A DNA stretch of 26,339 nt from an uncultured Opitutaceae bacterium (GTDB taxonomy: Bacteria > Verrucomicrobiota > Verrucomicrobiia > Opitutales > Opitutaceae), in contig CAISJA010000333.1 of the NCBI GenBank assembly GCA_903885525.1, positions 1 to 26,339 of the forward strand. The letters run 5' to 3'. Numbering within the stretch: position 1 is the stretch's first letter; each line of letters starts with the position of its first letter. Below, one piece after another: positions 8,340 to 16,663 of the stretch. The notes under the pieces are model-generated. The model ran no database searches, was not told the DNA's origin, and saw only the letters and a program-made list of their open reading frames with translations. A program made the position numbers and the translations under genes.

Positions 8340-9308
8340 TCAGTCGGGTAAGGGGGCGGGAAATTTGCCAGCCAGAACCTGCAGGCGGCGGGCGGTCCGC
8401 CAGCCGATGATCCGGGCCAGCCAGCGAAACCCGCGGCCGCCGAGCGGTGGCAGGCCGGAGCCGCCAAGTTCCCGGCTGCGGGTGAGCGCGCGGGCGACCA
8501 GGTCGGGCCCCGCCGGAAAATAGTCGTATGCGAAACGCTGGCAGAGGTCGGCGGCGGCCCGGCGCATGGCGGGTGAATCTTCCACGCCCAGCATCCGGTC
8601 CGTGATGCGGGTGAGGGCGAGATGGGCCGATTCGAGATGACGCCGGCGGCGCTGGTGACTCAGGCTGCCGGGCACTCCGGAGCGATAATACGAAAGGGCG
8701 TCGGCGCAATGGGCCAGACGCCCGGCGGCGGCGGCGATTCGGGCGAAATATTCGCCGTCATCGTTCAGGCTCAGGCGCTCGTCCCACGGGCCGGCCTCCG
8801 CGGCTAGGGCACGGGGGATCAGCCAGGCGGCGGGATGCATCATGCAGTCATGGGAGCCGTAGCGCAGGAAAAAGGCGCGGGGCGAAAGATCGGCGCAGAG
8901 CGGGTTGTCGTCCCTGAATTCCGCCGCGTCCGGTGCCTGGGTGAAACGGCCCCACCGCCCCGTCAGGACGGTGTCCGCCGGTTCAGCGGCGGCGCGGGCG
9001 AGCTGCCGTTCGATTTTGTCCGGGGCCAGCAGATCGTCGGCATCGAGGTATTGGATGAAGTCCCCCCGCGCGGTGCGCAGCGCCTGGTTCCGGGCGGATG
9101 CTGCGCCGCCGTTCGCCTGGGTGAGAAGGTGCAATCCCTGCGGGACGAAGCCGCGCGCCCGGGCCACCGTGTCGTCCGTGGAACCGTCGTCGACAAATAT
9201 GACTTCGAGCGGCCGCCAGGTCTGGGCAAAGGCGGCCCGCAGCGTCTCCTCGACAAAGGGCGCGGCGTTGTAGCCGGGCATGAGGATGCTGACCAGCGGC
9301 CGGGTCAT
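8340..9308 (-). CDS. GT2-family glycosyltransferase
   Basis: The 322-residue product starts MTRPLVSILMPGYNAAPFVE, a textbook GT-A opening. VDDGSTDD at residues 39-46 binds the nucleotide of the sugar donor, NGGAASARNQAL follows at about 66-77, and YLDADD at 87-92 supplies the metal-binding D-x-D. Further on, CMMHPAAWLIPRALAAEAG and DERLSLNDDGEYFARI contain the acidic ED-like catalytic region common to GT2 enzymes. It is an inverting, metal-dependent transferase acting in the cytoplasm. The ATG at 9308 overlaps the stop of the upstream gene (ATGA, 9305-9308), which decides the start against a longer low-complexity frame. There is no membrane anchor, so it should be a soluble or peripheral enzyme. 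Confidence 0.92.
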   Translation of the reverse strand: MTRPLVSILMPGYNAAPFVEETLRAAFAQTWRPLEVIFVDDGSTDDTVARARGFVPQGLHLLTQANGGAASARNQALRTARGDFIQYLDADDLLAPDKIERQLARAAAEPADTVLTGRWGRFTQAPDAAEFRDDNPLCADLSPRAFFLRYGSHDCMMHPAAWLIPRALAAEAGPWDERLSLNDDGEYFARIAAAAGRLAHCADALSYYRSGVPGSLSHQRRRRHLESAHLALTRITDRMLGVEDSPAMRRAAADLCQRFAYDYFPAGPDLVARALTRSRELGGSGLPPLGGRGFRWLARIIGWRTARRLQVLAGKFPAPLPD

Positions 9309-10255
9309 GGCTGCAGCGCGATTTTCCAGCAGTGCTGGAAGTACCAGCGTTTCGAGCCGGCGACGTAGTGATGCATGACGGCGCGGCAGTCCCGGGCTTC
9401 GGGTGCGACCGGCATCGTCACGTAGTCGCCGGCCGGGGCGATGGCACAGGCCCGGCCCGCCAGCAGCATCGCCACCAGCGCCTGTTCGAGGAAGTAGTTG
9501 GTGCGTTCGCGGGCGATCAAGGTCGCGCACCAGTGCTCGATTTTTTCCCAGTCGAGCGTGCCGCCGTCGAGTCCGGTCAGGCCGACGTTGATCAGGTCGG
9601 CGACCGGGGCTCCCGCCAGGGCCTGCAGCAGGGGACGCGAGTAGCCGTAGGAAGTCTGGCAGTCGACGGCATGGAGCGGGCGGGATGGCTGGTCGGCCCA
9701 CTCCAGCAGTAGGGCGGGCCGGCGGAAGAAGAGGAGGTCGGAATCCAGGACCAGTTTCCAGCCGCGGCATCCGGCGTGCACATCGGTGAGCTTGCGGATG
9801 TTCGGGTAATGCAGCCAGCGTTCGCGCAGAACCGGGAAGCGGTCCGCCGGCAGGCTGGCATCGAGCCGGGCGGTGATTTCGGCCTGGGCCACAAAGCGCG
9901 CGTTGGGGAAAAGGCGGGCCAGCGGCTGCCGGTGTTCGGCCGTGAGGGTGCCGTCGTCGTAGAGGATCGGAGCGAGTGGGCGGTCCGACTGGCGGGCGAA
10001 ACTCCAGAGGCAGAAGGCCGTTTGATACCAGAAGCGCCGGCCGGTGAGCAGATGCAGTTCAACCGGGCGGCCGGACGGGACGGCCGGCACGGGCAATTGC
10101 CACGCGGCCGCCTCCATCCCACGCCGTCCCGCCGTAGTGCGGCGGCGCTCCCAAGGGCCTCCGTCGGCGAGGAGGCCGCGGAGCCAGCCGACCGGCCGGT
10201 GCCAAGTGTGGTAGAGGGCCTTGCCGAAGCCGGCGTGACGAAGTGCTGCCCACAT
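9305..10255 (-). CDS. Unassigned glycosyltransferase-like protein, GT-A type DSD motif
   Basis: This is a 316-residue protein that I cannot place in a named family. It opens MWAALRHAGFGKALYHTW, then has PVELHLLTGRRFWYQTAFCL at about 64-83, PLAPILYDDGTLTAEHR at about 93-109, and KLVLDSDLLFFRRP at about 167-180. The KLVLDSD segment looks like the D-x-D of a GT-A nucleotide-sugar transferase, and LINVGLTGLDGG plus TNYFLEQAL downstream resemble the acceptor-side region of GT8/GT77-like folds. The inferred role is a sugar transferase of the locus. The ATG at 10255 is preceded by a pyrimidine-rich leader ending CCACCCC. It begins 13 bases after the stop of the upstream GT2 gene, and its stop is coupled to the next GT2 by ATGA. 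A longer frame to 10366 exists but would overlap the upstream gene. Confidence 0.68.
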   Translation of the reverse strand: MWAALRHAGFGKALYHTWHRPVGWLRGLLADGGPWERRRTTAGRRGMEAAAWQLPVPAVPSGRPVELHLLTGRRFWYQTAFCLWSFARQSDRPLAPILYDDGTLTAEHRQPLARLFPNARFVAQAEITARLDASLPADRFPVLRERWLHYPNIRKLTDVHAGCRGWKLVLDSDLLFFRRPALLLEWADQPSRPLHAVDCQTSYGYSRPLLQALAGAPVADLINVGLTGLDGGTLDWEKIEHWCATLIARERTNYFLEQALVAMLLAGRACAIAPAGDYVTMPVAPEARDCRAVMHHYVAGSKRWYFQHCWKIALQP

Positions 10256-10268
10256 GGGGTGGCGGGTG

Positions 10269-11258
10269 TTAGGGAGGGGAATGGGAGCTGCCCGTCCGGC
10301 TTGGTTTTCCGGCCCGGGCTGGAAAACCGGCCAGGCTGGCGCGGCCCTCGAAATGTCCGCAGGCACCCCGCCAGCGGATGTAGGCCGCCGGTCCGGACCA
10401 GGCGCGGTAGACGAACCAGGCCTTGATCTGCCGCAGTGGTACGGTCCAGCCCGGAATCGGGCCCCACGGGCAGGCCTGATGTTTGGTCAGAACCTGGACC
10501 CAGGATTTGGCGATGCCGCGGTTCAGCCGCGCGAGGTAAGAGCGCGTTGTTCGTGCGGAAGGGATAAGATGGGTGACGGCCAGGGTCGGAAAATACCCCA
10601 CGGCCCAGCCCTGCTCCAGGAGGGCAAGGACGATGTCGTTGTCCCCGCCGCTGCTCAGTTCGCCGCCGCGGCGGTCGCTCAGGCGGGTGGCCGTGGGTTC
10701 GTTGAGCCAGGCGTCCAGGGCGGAGCGCCGCAAGGCCATCCCGGCCCCGATCGGCGCGCCGGGCGGGTATTCGTTTCGCTCGTGGGGTTCGTTCCACAGC
10801 CCAGAGGCAAGTTGCACGGCCGGGCCGAAATCACGGCAGGCCAGCAGGCCTTCAAACTCCCGCAGCCATGCCGGTGGGGCGGTCTCATATTCCGGGCGGC
10901 TGGGGCCGCCGATTGCGCCCAGTTGAGGCTGGGCGGCAAAAATCCTCCCGACCTCGGCCAGGTAGTCGGGCGCGAGGACATTGTCGTCGTCGACCATCAC
11001 CAGATAATCCCCGCGCGCCTCGGCAAAGCCGCGGCGGCGGGCGGCGGAAAGGCCCAGCTGCGGTTCCGGCACCCGCCGCGCATTGGGCGGGGCCACGCCA
11101 CCGTAGTCAGCCAGGGCCACCGGGGGGACGGACGCATTGTCGACGAGGATGGTTTCCCAGGCGGCGGGGCTGAGCGTCTGGGCCCGCAGGCCGGCCAGGG
11201 TCCGGCGCAGCCGGTCCGGCTGCGGATTGTGGGTGGGGATGAGGACGGAAAGGAACAC
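10269..11258 (-). CDS. GT2-family glycosyltransferase
   Basis: From GTG at 11258 the 329-residue product begins MFLSVLIPTHNPQPDRLRRT, a GT-A N-terminus. ILVDNAS at about 37-43 takes the place of the usual DDGS, LGLSAARRRGFAEARGDYL is the conserved arginine-containing helix, and VMVDDDN at 87-93 is the D-x-D-type metal site. IGAGMALRRSALDAWL and GELSSGGDNDIVLALL cover the acceptor/catalytic region. The family is GT2; the C-terminal 90 residues are basic and rich in Trp/Pro, with no membrane helices. GTG is chosen because it starts the conserved strand and lies five bases after the upstream acyltransferase stop, with a weak AAGG upstream; longer frames overlap the acyltransferase. Confidence 0.88.
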   Translation of the reverse strand: MFLSVLIPTHNPQPDRLRRTLAGLRAQTLSPAAWETILVDNASVPPVALADYGGVAPPNARRVPEPQLGLSAARRRGFAEARGDYLVMVDDDNVLAPDYLAEVGRIFAAQPQLGAIGGPSRPEYETAPPAWLREFEGLLACRDFGPAVQLASGLWNEPHERNEYPPGAPIGAGMALRRSALDAWLNEPTATRLSDRRGGELSSGGDNDIVLALLEQGWAVGYFPTLAVTHLIPSARTTRSYLARLNRGIAKSWVQVLTKHQACPWGPIPGWTVPLRQIKAWFVYRAWSGPAAYIRWRGACGHFEGRASLAGFPARAGKPSRTGSSHSPP

Positions 11259-11263
11259 GGACC

Positions 11264-11803
11264 TTAGCAGCTCGGGCTGCCGGCGCGATGGCCATGAACG
11301 GTGGCCGGCGTTCCGTGGGCGATGCTGCCCGGGGGTAGTGACTTCGTGACCACCGCTCCGGCGCCGACGATGCACCCGTCGCCGATGGTCACGCCGCCGA
11401 GGACAGTGACGCCGGCTCCGAGCCAGACATCGCGCCCGATTTTGGTCGGGCGCAACACGTCGGGCTGGGAGCGGATTTCGGTGCCGAAGGGAGGCACGGT
11501 GTGGTTGGACGACAGGATCCGGCAGTGCATGGCAATCAGGCAGTCGGCCCCGATCTCCACCCCGCCGTGGCCGTAGATGACCGTGTAGGGACCGAGAAAT
11601 GCGTTCGGGCCGATCCGGATGGCGCCGCCATAGGCATGGAGCAGGACACCCTGCTCGATCCAGGCACCGGACCCCATTTCGATCCGGCCCTGGCCTTGGC
11701 CGGACCAGCCCCGGCGGCCTTCGATTCCGGCGGCCAGCTGCCGGGGAGATTGCAGCCGGATGCCGGCGAGGCGCAAACGAAGCAGACGAAGGAGCAGGAG
11801 CAT
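11264..11803 (-). CDS. Left-handed beta-helix (hexapeptide) acyltransferase, WbbJ/WcaF-like
   Basis: This 179-residue protein starts MLLLLRLLRLRLAGIRLQSP and then consists of imperfect hexapeptide repeats ([LIV]-G-x-x-x-x type) at about residues 40-165: IEMGSGAWIEQGV, IRIGPNAFLGPYTVI, VEIGADCLIAMHC, TKIGRDVWLGAGVTVLGGV and TIGDGCIVGAGAVV. ILSSNH at about 96-101 provides the catalytic His seen in sugar O-acetyltransferases of the CysE/LacA/NodL superfamily. It most likely transfers an acetyl group from acetyl-CoA to a hydroxyl of a sugar in the exported glycan. The N-terminal Leu/Arg-rich stretch may be membrane associating. The ATG at 11803 sits 16 bases after the upstream GT2 stop and is preceded by CCTCACC. 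A longer in-frame start would overlap that GT2 gene. Confidence 0.9.
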   Translation of the reverse strand: MLLLLRLLRLRLAGIRLQSPRQLAAGIEGRRGWSGQGQGRIEMGSGAWIEQGVLLHAYGGAIRIGPNAFLGPYTVIYGHGGVEIGADCLIAMHCRILSSNHTVPPFGTEIRSQPDVLRPTKIGRDVWLGAGVTVLGGVTIGDGCIVGAGAVVTKSLPPGSIAHGTPATVHGHRAGSPSC

Positions 11804-11819
11804 GGTGAGGGGAAGCAGG

Positions 11820-12743
11820 TCAGCCGCCGCGAAGCGCTGCGGGCCGCGCCCGGCGGCGCCAGCGGTGTTGCCAGCGCAGCAGCAGGGTGGCGGGAAGGAA
11901 CCGGCGCAGGACACGGATCAGCGGGTGATGGGAGAAGGGCACCGGACGCCCCAGCGCGCGCGCCAGGGCAATGGCGCGCCGTGCGCCCGCAGGATCGCCG
12001 AGCTGCAGCAATTGGACGGCGGCGTGTTCGGCCTCCGCGGCGATGGCGGGATGCAGCCGGGCGGGGTGGAGGGCGGCGTAGTCCTCCAGGAAACAGAGCC
12101 GGCATTGGAAGCAGTAGCACTGATCGGCCCCGGCCCCGCGCTTGTGGCGGAGGCTCCATTCGAGGACCCGGGGCAATGGCCGCAGACGGGCGCCCCCGGC
12201 GGCGAGGCGAAAATGCAGGTCGCCGTCCTCAAAACAGCGCCGCCCGGTGTGGAAGCCCCCGAGCGCGAGGAACACGGTCCGGCGCAGGAAGCTGCTCATG
12301 GTTGGCAAAGGCTGGCGCAGCAGCGCCTCGGCCGGATCGCGGGCCAGGGCCGCCGGATCCAATGACCAGCGGACTAGCAGCGCGCGGGTCTGCTCGTCGA
12401 TGAAGTCGGTCTCGTGGAGGACGGCGTCGCAGCCGGCGTCCGCGAGCGGGAGGACATGGGCGAGAAAATCGGGAGCCAATTCATCGTCCACATCGTGGAA
12501 ATGAATCCACTCGGAGCAGGACGCCGCGGCCAAGGCGTTGCGGGCACCGCCGGGGCCGAGATTGGCGGGAAGGCGAATCACGCGGAATCCCAGGCGTTCG
12601 GCTTCGTCCGCGGTGGCGTCGGTGCTGCCATCATCGGCGAGGATCACCTCGTCAAACGCCGGGGCCAGCCGATCGACCTGGACGCGCAGGCGGGGCAGGT
12701 AGCGGACGGCGTGGTAACAGGGGACGAGCAAGGCCGCGCTCAT
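11820..12743 (-). CDS. GT2-family glycosyltransferase
   Basis: Encodes 307 residues beginning MSAALLVPCYHAVRYLPRLR. The GT-A signature is ILADDGSTDATADEAERLG at about 34-52, followed by LGPGGARNALAAASCSEWIH at 62-81 and HFHDVDDE at 81-88, where DVDD is the metal-binding D-x-D. GFHTGRRCFEDGDLHFRLAA contains an Glu-Asp-x-Asp acid cluster of the catalytic loop. The C-terminal third is rich in Ala/Leu/Arg and His, with a Cys-rich patch (CYCFQCRLCF) that could bind a metal; that is speculation. ATG at 12743 is chosen because a true Shine-Dalgarno-like GGAGG lies eight bases before it, the clearest one in the locus. It follows a 123-base spacer (12744-12866) in which I see no other coding signal. 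Confidence 0.88.
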   Translation of the reverse strand: MSAALLVPCYHAVRYLPRLRVQVDRLAPAFDEVILADDGSTDATADEAERLGFRVIRLPANLGPGGARNALAAASCSEWIHFHDVDDELAPDFLAHVLPLADAGCDAVLHETDFIDEQTRALLVRWSLDPAALARDPAEALLRQPLPTMSSFLRRTVFLALGGFHTGRRCFEDGDLHFRLAAGGARLRPLPRVLEWSLRHKRGAGADQCYCFQCRLCFLEDYAALHPARLHPAIAAEAEHAAVQLLQLGDPAGARRAIALARALGRPVPFSHHPLIRVLRRFLPATLLLRWQHRWRRRARPAALRGG

Positions 12744-12866
12744 GGGTGCGGCCTCCGGCAACACAGTGCGTCCGGTGCCCCGGGTGGTGGGCCGCCCGGG
12801 CGGGCGATTGAGGCGGCGTGAGGTCGGGGCCGGAGCATGGGCGGGTGGCCGGAGAAACCGTGGGCG

Positions 12867-14003
12867 TCAGCGGGCGGGTGGCTGGTCGAGGAAACTCTGG
12901 ATGGCCCCGGCCAGTCGGGCCGCCCCGTCCGGCCGCTGGAAATCGGTGACCGCCCAGGCGTAGCTGCCTGGCACGAGCTGGCAGAGCCGGTCGTAGACGG
13001 GCTGCCGCTGCGGGTGCGGGAAGAGCTCGACCAGCCTGACTCCCGGAGCGGCGAAAGCCAGCAGGCTGAGTCCCGCGCCATGGGGACCGGCGATGACGGC
13101 GGCCTCGGAGGCCAGCCGGAGCTGATCGGCCGGACTGAGTTCGCTCAGCCGCACGGATTCAAAACCGGGGAGTTGACCGAGCAGTTCGGATTCCCACGCC
13201 AGGTGCCGGACCTGGGCATCCTGCCGGCTGACCCAGAGCCTGCGCCCCGGACGGGCGGGGCTGGCCGGGGGAAACAGGCCGCGGAGGGCCGCCACATTCC
13301 AGGCCCCGGGCTGCTGGTCGCGCATGAGGTCATCGGTGAAGAGAACCTGCGGGGAGGAATAGTGGCAGAGGCCGCTCATCCACACGATTTTTTCCGGCGG
13401 GATGCCGGCCTGGGCCAACCAGCGGGCATGGAAGGTCCGGTGCGAGCCGTTGCAAAGGAAGTGGTCGATCTGGTCCAGCCACGGGCGGGCCAGCCACAGG
13501 CGGGGGAGCGCTTCCAGCAGGAAGTGATAGAAGCCTTCGCCGCTGAGGGTGGCGAGGTTCAGCGCCCGGCCGGCCAATCGCCGGGCCGCCGGGTAGCCGA
13601 GCGCGCCCAGGACCGGATGACGGTTCGCCGGCGCAGTCCATTGGCGGACGGTCTCGGCGACGGCCCGCCGCGTCCGGGGACAGTAGACGATGCCATCCCC
13701 GGTGATGATCGCACCCTCGGCGAGGGAGTAAAGGTGCTTGGTCGGGATCGGGACCAGCCCATCCTCGCGGTAGCGCGGGCCGTCGGGAAGTTGTTCCCAA
13801 GCGGGTACCTGCCCCAGCAGGGCGTGCCCGGGGCGCAGGACCACGGCCGGCGAGGTGGCGGACGTGAGCAACCCGGTGAAGTCCTCGGCGCGATGCACAC
13901 CCGGGGCGTAATCGGTCCGGGCGCGGGCAATTTCGGCAAAGGCAGCCAGGGAGTGGGGGCCGTGGCCGGTCCAGTGGTGAAGCAGTTGGCGGAGGGAGCG
14001 CAT
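12867..14003 (-). CDS. GT61-family glycosyltransferase (DUF563 type)
   Basis: This 378-residue protein ends with the block characteristic of GT61/DUF563 enzymes. WVSRQDAQVRHLAWESELLG is followed by VRLSELSPADQLRLASEA, then VIAGPHGAGLSLLAF at about 304-318 and PGVRLVELFP. The GPHGAGL glycine-rich turn and the SELS/AGPHGAG spacing are the usual diagnostic features; bacterial members are found in capsule and LPS loci, eukaryotic ones include xylosyl- and GlcNAc-transferases. The N-terminal half has LSGEGFYHFLLEALPRLWLA, the conserved N-terminal acceptor region. It starts at ATG 14003, six bases after the stop of the upstream gene at 14010. There is no transmembrane segment, so a cytoplasmic sugar-transfer step in glycan assembly is expected. 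Confidence 0.88.
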   Translation of the reverse strand: MRSLRQLLHHWTGHGPHSLAAFAEIARARTDYAPGVHRAEDFTGLLTSATSPAVVLRPGHALLGQVPAWEQLPDGPRYREDGLVPIPTKHLYSLAEGAIITGDGIVYCPRTRRAVAETVRQWTAPANRHPVLGALGYPAARRLAGRALNLATLSGEGFYHFLLEALPRLWLARPWLDQIDHFLCNGSHRTFHARWLAQAGIPPEKIVWMSGLCHYSSPQVLFTDDLMRDQQPGAWNVAALRGLFPPASPARPGRRLWVSRQDAQVRHLAWESELLGQLPGFESVRLSELSPADQLRLASEAAVIAGPHGAGLSLLAFAAPGVRLVELFPHPQRQPVYDRLCQLVPGSYAWAVTDFQRPDGAARLAGAIQSFLDQPPAR

Positions 14004-14009
14004 GGCGCG

Positions 14010-14996
14010 TCAGGTGTGCTGGAAGAAGCGGTCGGTGGAGGCGTGTGGTGCCGGGGCGGTGCCCAGGCGCGGCAGCAGCCGGGCGGTGATCTCGGGATGC
14101 CGGTCGTATTGATGGACCACGGCGAAGGGGCGGCCCTGGCGGTCGGCGAGGAGCCCGTCGTCCGTCCAGCGGAGGCAGGCGGGATTCAAACCGTGCAGGT
14201 TGAGGATACCGCCCGTGTCGAGGTCGGCGTAGCGGGGGCGGGGCAGGCGGCCGCGGTGGACGACGAGATTGTGCGCGCCGGTGTCCGCCCCGTGGAAATT
14301 GGCGACATTGATGCCGGGCCGGGTGAGCGCCTCCACCATGAGGCGGAGGTATTCCGCCATGACCCGGCCCGAGCCGAGCACCACCCCGACGCACGAGATG
14401 CGGGCGGCGGCCAGCTCATCGCGGACCGCGGGGCCGGCGACCTGCGCAAGCCAGAGTGAATTGGCCCACTGGGTGCCGATGGTCTGGCTGGAGTCCTCCA
14501 ACCCATAGAGGATGCCCTCGCCCGCCAGGAGGGCGAACGGATCAGCCTGAAAGACGACATCGCGCACATCGGTGATCAGAACCCGGTCATAGCCGGCGAG
14601 CCGGGGTCCGAGGTTGAGGTAAAATTCCAGAAAACGCCGGGTGTTGGGATCGAGAAAATGCCGGGCGACCCGGGCCCGCCAGCGGAGGGCGGCGGCGGGG
14701 CTCAGCCCCGGGAGCCGGTTGATCCAGGCGGCATAGTGGCGATGCCACCAGTGCCAGCGCGTGTTGCCCGGCCAGATTTTCCGGCCCGCGATTTGGGCCC
14801 GCAGGTAACGGTAGGGCAGGAGCCGGCAGCCGGCGGCGCACAACTCGCGGCGGGTCTGGCCGGTGATCCCGCTGCTGGCGAAGACAACTTCGGCGTGCGG
14901 GGCGGCCTGGCGGAGCGTGGCGAGAAACGGCCGGGCCATAGCGGCCGGATATCCGTGGACCAGACCGAGGACAAGATCGCGGGAGGCGGTGGACAC
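14010..14996 (-). CDS. Unassigned glycosyltransferase-like protein with TDVRDVVF motif
   Basis: The 328-residue product begins from GTG at 14996 as MSTASRDLVLGLVHGYPAAM. I cannot place it in a named CAZy family. RVLITDVRDVVFQADPF at 138-154 resembles the D-x-D region of GT-A enzymes in which a strand ends in DxRD and is followed by F-Q-x-D-P-F. The N-terminal segment EVVFASSGITGQTRRELCAA and the acceptor-like ISCVGVVLGSGRVMAEYL region are consistent with a nucleotide-diphospho-sugar transferase fold. The C-terminal part has His/Asp-rich NVANFHGADTGAHNLVVH. Position between GT9 and GT61 genes supports a role in the same glycan. No better start than the GTG is visible: the upstream leader is pyrimidine-rich and contains no in-frame ATG. 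Confidence 0.62.
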   Translation of the reverse strand: MSTASRDLVLGLVHGYPAAMARPFLATLRQAAPHAEVVFASSGITGQTRRELCAAGCRLLPYRYLRAQIAGRKIWPGNTRWHWWHRHYAAWINRLPGLSPAAALRWRARVARHFLDPNTRRFLEFYLNLGPRLAGYDRVLITDVRDVVFQADPFALLAGEGILYGLEDSSQTIGTQWANSLWLAQVAGPAVRDELAAARISCVGVVLGSGRVMAEYLRLMVEALTRPGINVANFHGADTGAHNLVVHRGRLPRPRYADLDTGGILNLHGLNPACLRWTDDGLLADRQGRPFAVVHQYDRHPEITARLLPRLGTAPAPHASTDRFFQHT

Positions 14997-15056
14997 GAGT
15001 GGAGAGAGGAGTGATGGACGGGATCGGCGCGGCCGCAGCGGAGGCCGGCCAACCCG

Positions 15057-16043
15057 CTAGGCTGCGGTGGGCGCGGCGGCCGGCAGGTCGAGTTCGTCGG
15101 TTTCCAGCGGGAGGGTGAGGCGGGCTTCAAGGCGCCGGACCGCCGCGCCGACGTGTTCGGGGGTGATCTGGGTCATGCACAGGTGCCCGACCGGGCAGGG
15201 GTCGTCCAGGCCGCAGGGGGCGCAGGGCGTCAGGCCCACCAGATTTTCATTCGCACCATAGCCCGATTGCCAGGGGTGCTCGCGGCCGCCGTACACGATG
15301 ACGGACCGGGTGTCCACCGCGCGGGCCAGATGCATCAGGAAACCGACCAGGCCGAGAAAAAAGCGCGACTGGGCCAGCAGGGCGGCGCATTCACGGAGGG
15401 AGAGGCGGCCCCGCAGATCCTCGACCCCTGCCAGCAGCGGATCATCCCGGTGGCCGGTCTGCACCAGGCGGTAACGGCCGCGCAGGCCGGAGACGACGGC
15501 CTGCATGCGTTCGGGCGGCCAGTTTTTGGCCGGCAGGACATGGTGGGCATTGAGGCAGGAGGCCTGCACGGTGACGGCATCCCGGTAGGAGGCGAAGCGT
15601 TCCTTTTCCCCGGGCTGGAAGTAAAAATATGGGCGGAGGGCGATTCGGCCCGTCACCCCGCAACTGCGGCAGAGCTGGGCGGCGAGGTGACCGGAGGGAG
15701 CCCTCGGCGGAGGCGGTGGCCCCCGCGGGATGGCGTAGGCCGGATGGACAACCGGCCGCCGCCGGCGGGCGAGGGCCGCCAGGAGGGTGGCATCGTAGGC
15801 ATGCAGGGAGCGGAGCGTGGGATGCGCCGCGAACAACTCCGGGTACGGGGTCATGAGCGAGACGCGGCCCGGAGAGCGGCGGTTGAGTTCGTGCACGACC
15901 GTGGAGCAGTTGAGACTGTCGCCGATGCCTCCGCCCCCAAGGTAGACCAGATGGCGGATCCGCCCCAAGGCGCGCCAGTGGCGCAAGTCGTGCGGGGCCC
16001 AGTAGAGCCGCCGGTAGCAGCGCCGGAGCAGGGTCTCGCTCAC
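15057..16043 (-). CDS. GT9-family (heptosyltransferase-like) glycosyltransferase
   Basis: This 328-residue protein has the GT9 layout. An N-terminal strand, HLVYLGGGGIGDSLNCSTVV at about 31-50, corresponds to the GDxL loop of ADP-heptose:LPS heptosyltransferases. PYFYFQPGEKERFASYRDAV and LPAKNWPPERMQAVVSGLRG cover the inter-domain and donor-binding entry, and GVEDLRGRLSLRECAALLAQ with FFLGLVGFLMHLARAVD is the conserved nucleotide-binding region. A four-Cys cluster (274, 277, 283, 289: CAPCGLDDPCPVGHLCM) followed by ITPEHV closes the protein, a feature also seen in other GT9 members. It likely adds a heptose or related sugar to a core or linker. ATG at 16043 overlaps the methyltransferase stop by ATGA. 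The following gene's GTG is 60 bases downstream. Confidence 0.88.
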   Translation of the reverse strand: MSETLLRRCYRRLYWAPHDLRHWRALGRIRHLVYLGGGGIGDSLNCSTVVHELNRRSPGRVSLMTPYPELFAAHPTLRSLHAYDATLLAALARRRRPVVHPAYAIPRGPPPPPRAPSGHLAAQLCRSCGVTGRIALRPYFYFQPGEKERFASYRDAVTVQASCLNAHHVLPAKNWPPERMQAVVSGLRGRYRLVQTGHRDDPLLAGVEDLRGRLSLRECAALLAQSRFFLGLVGFLMHLARAVDTRSVIVYGGREHPWQSGYGANENLVGLTPCAPCGLDDPCPVGHLCMTQITPEHVGAAVRRLEARLTLPLETDELDLPAAAPTAA

Positions 16044-16663
16044 GGGGATCGGGGTGCGGAGCCGGCCGGGTCCGGCAGGACGGATGATCCGGCGGGGAGC
16101 TTTTCGGCGACCATTTCCCAGCCGTAGATGTCGACGGCGGGAGTGGCGACCAGGTAGCGCACCGGGGCGAGCGCGGCGAGGTGGTCCTGCACAAACCGCA
16201 GGGAAAAATCCGCATGGACATGATGGATGTTGTAGTGCCAGCCGGTGCGCCGGCAGTAGTCGCGGTAGACGGCCTCATCCGGGCAGGAGATGACCAGGCG
16301 CCCGCCCGGTTTGAGCACCCGGAGCCATTCCCGCAGCACCGCCCGGGTGTCGACGAAGTCTTCCAGCAGGTGGGAGGAGAAGACGAAATCGAGCGAGTCG
16401 TCGCGGAACCATTTCAGGTCGGCGGCGTTGCCCTGCAACTGGGCGCGCTGGCTTCCGACCGCGCCATACTGCTCGGGCAGGTCGACCCGGATGGCTTCGG
16501 GTGTGATCGGGTCGCCCCCGAAGCCGAGATCGACGCCATCGCCCGTGCAATAGGGGGCGAGGCGGGCGCGGCACTTCGAGGTCTCGCTGGGCATGGGCCG
16601 GCGGAGGCGCCAGGCCCGGTAACGGTGCCACAGCGGGCGGAGGAGATCCTTGAGGAATTTCAT
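16040..16663 (-). CDS. SAM-dependent class I methyltransferase
   Basis: This 207-residue protein is a compact class I methyltransferase. Motif I is GDGVDLGFGGDP at 41-52, the acidic residue at the end of strand 2 is D61 in VDLPEQY, LDFVFSSHLLEDF at 91-103 is the motif IV region, and WLRVLKPGGRLVISCPDEAV at 113-132 is the motif after strand 5. No membrane segment is present. It starts with MKFLKDLLRPLWHRYRAW, an amphipathic basic N-terminus. Its ATG overlaps the Wzt stop (ATGA 16660-16663) and its stop overlaps the GT9 start (ATGA 16040-16043). Directly next to an ABC exporter whose ATPase has a C-terminal glycan-binding domain, it is a good candidate for methylating the glycan chain end, as WbdD does in E. 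coli O8/O9a; it lacks the WbdD kinase part. The substrate is an inference from position. Confidence 0.87.
   Translation of the reverse strand: MKFLKDLLRPLWHRYRAWRLRRPMPSETSKCRARLAPYCTGDGVDLGFGGDPITPEAIRVDLPEQYGAVGSQRAQLQGNAADLKWFRDDSLDFVFSSHLLEDFVDTRAVLREWLRVLKPGGRLVISCPDEAVYRDYCRRTGWHYNIHHVHADFSLRFVQDHLAALAPVRYLVATPAVDIYGWEMVAEKLPAGSSVLPDPAGSAPRSP

Noticed and set aside
12837..14459. A 540-codon plus-strand open frame
   Set aside because: Antisense to the GT61 gene and its neighbour, which have recognisable motifs; treated as a codon-bias shadow.
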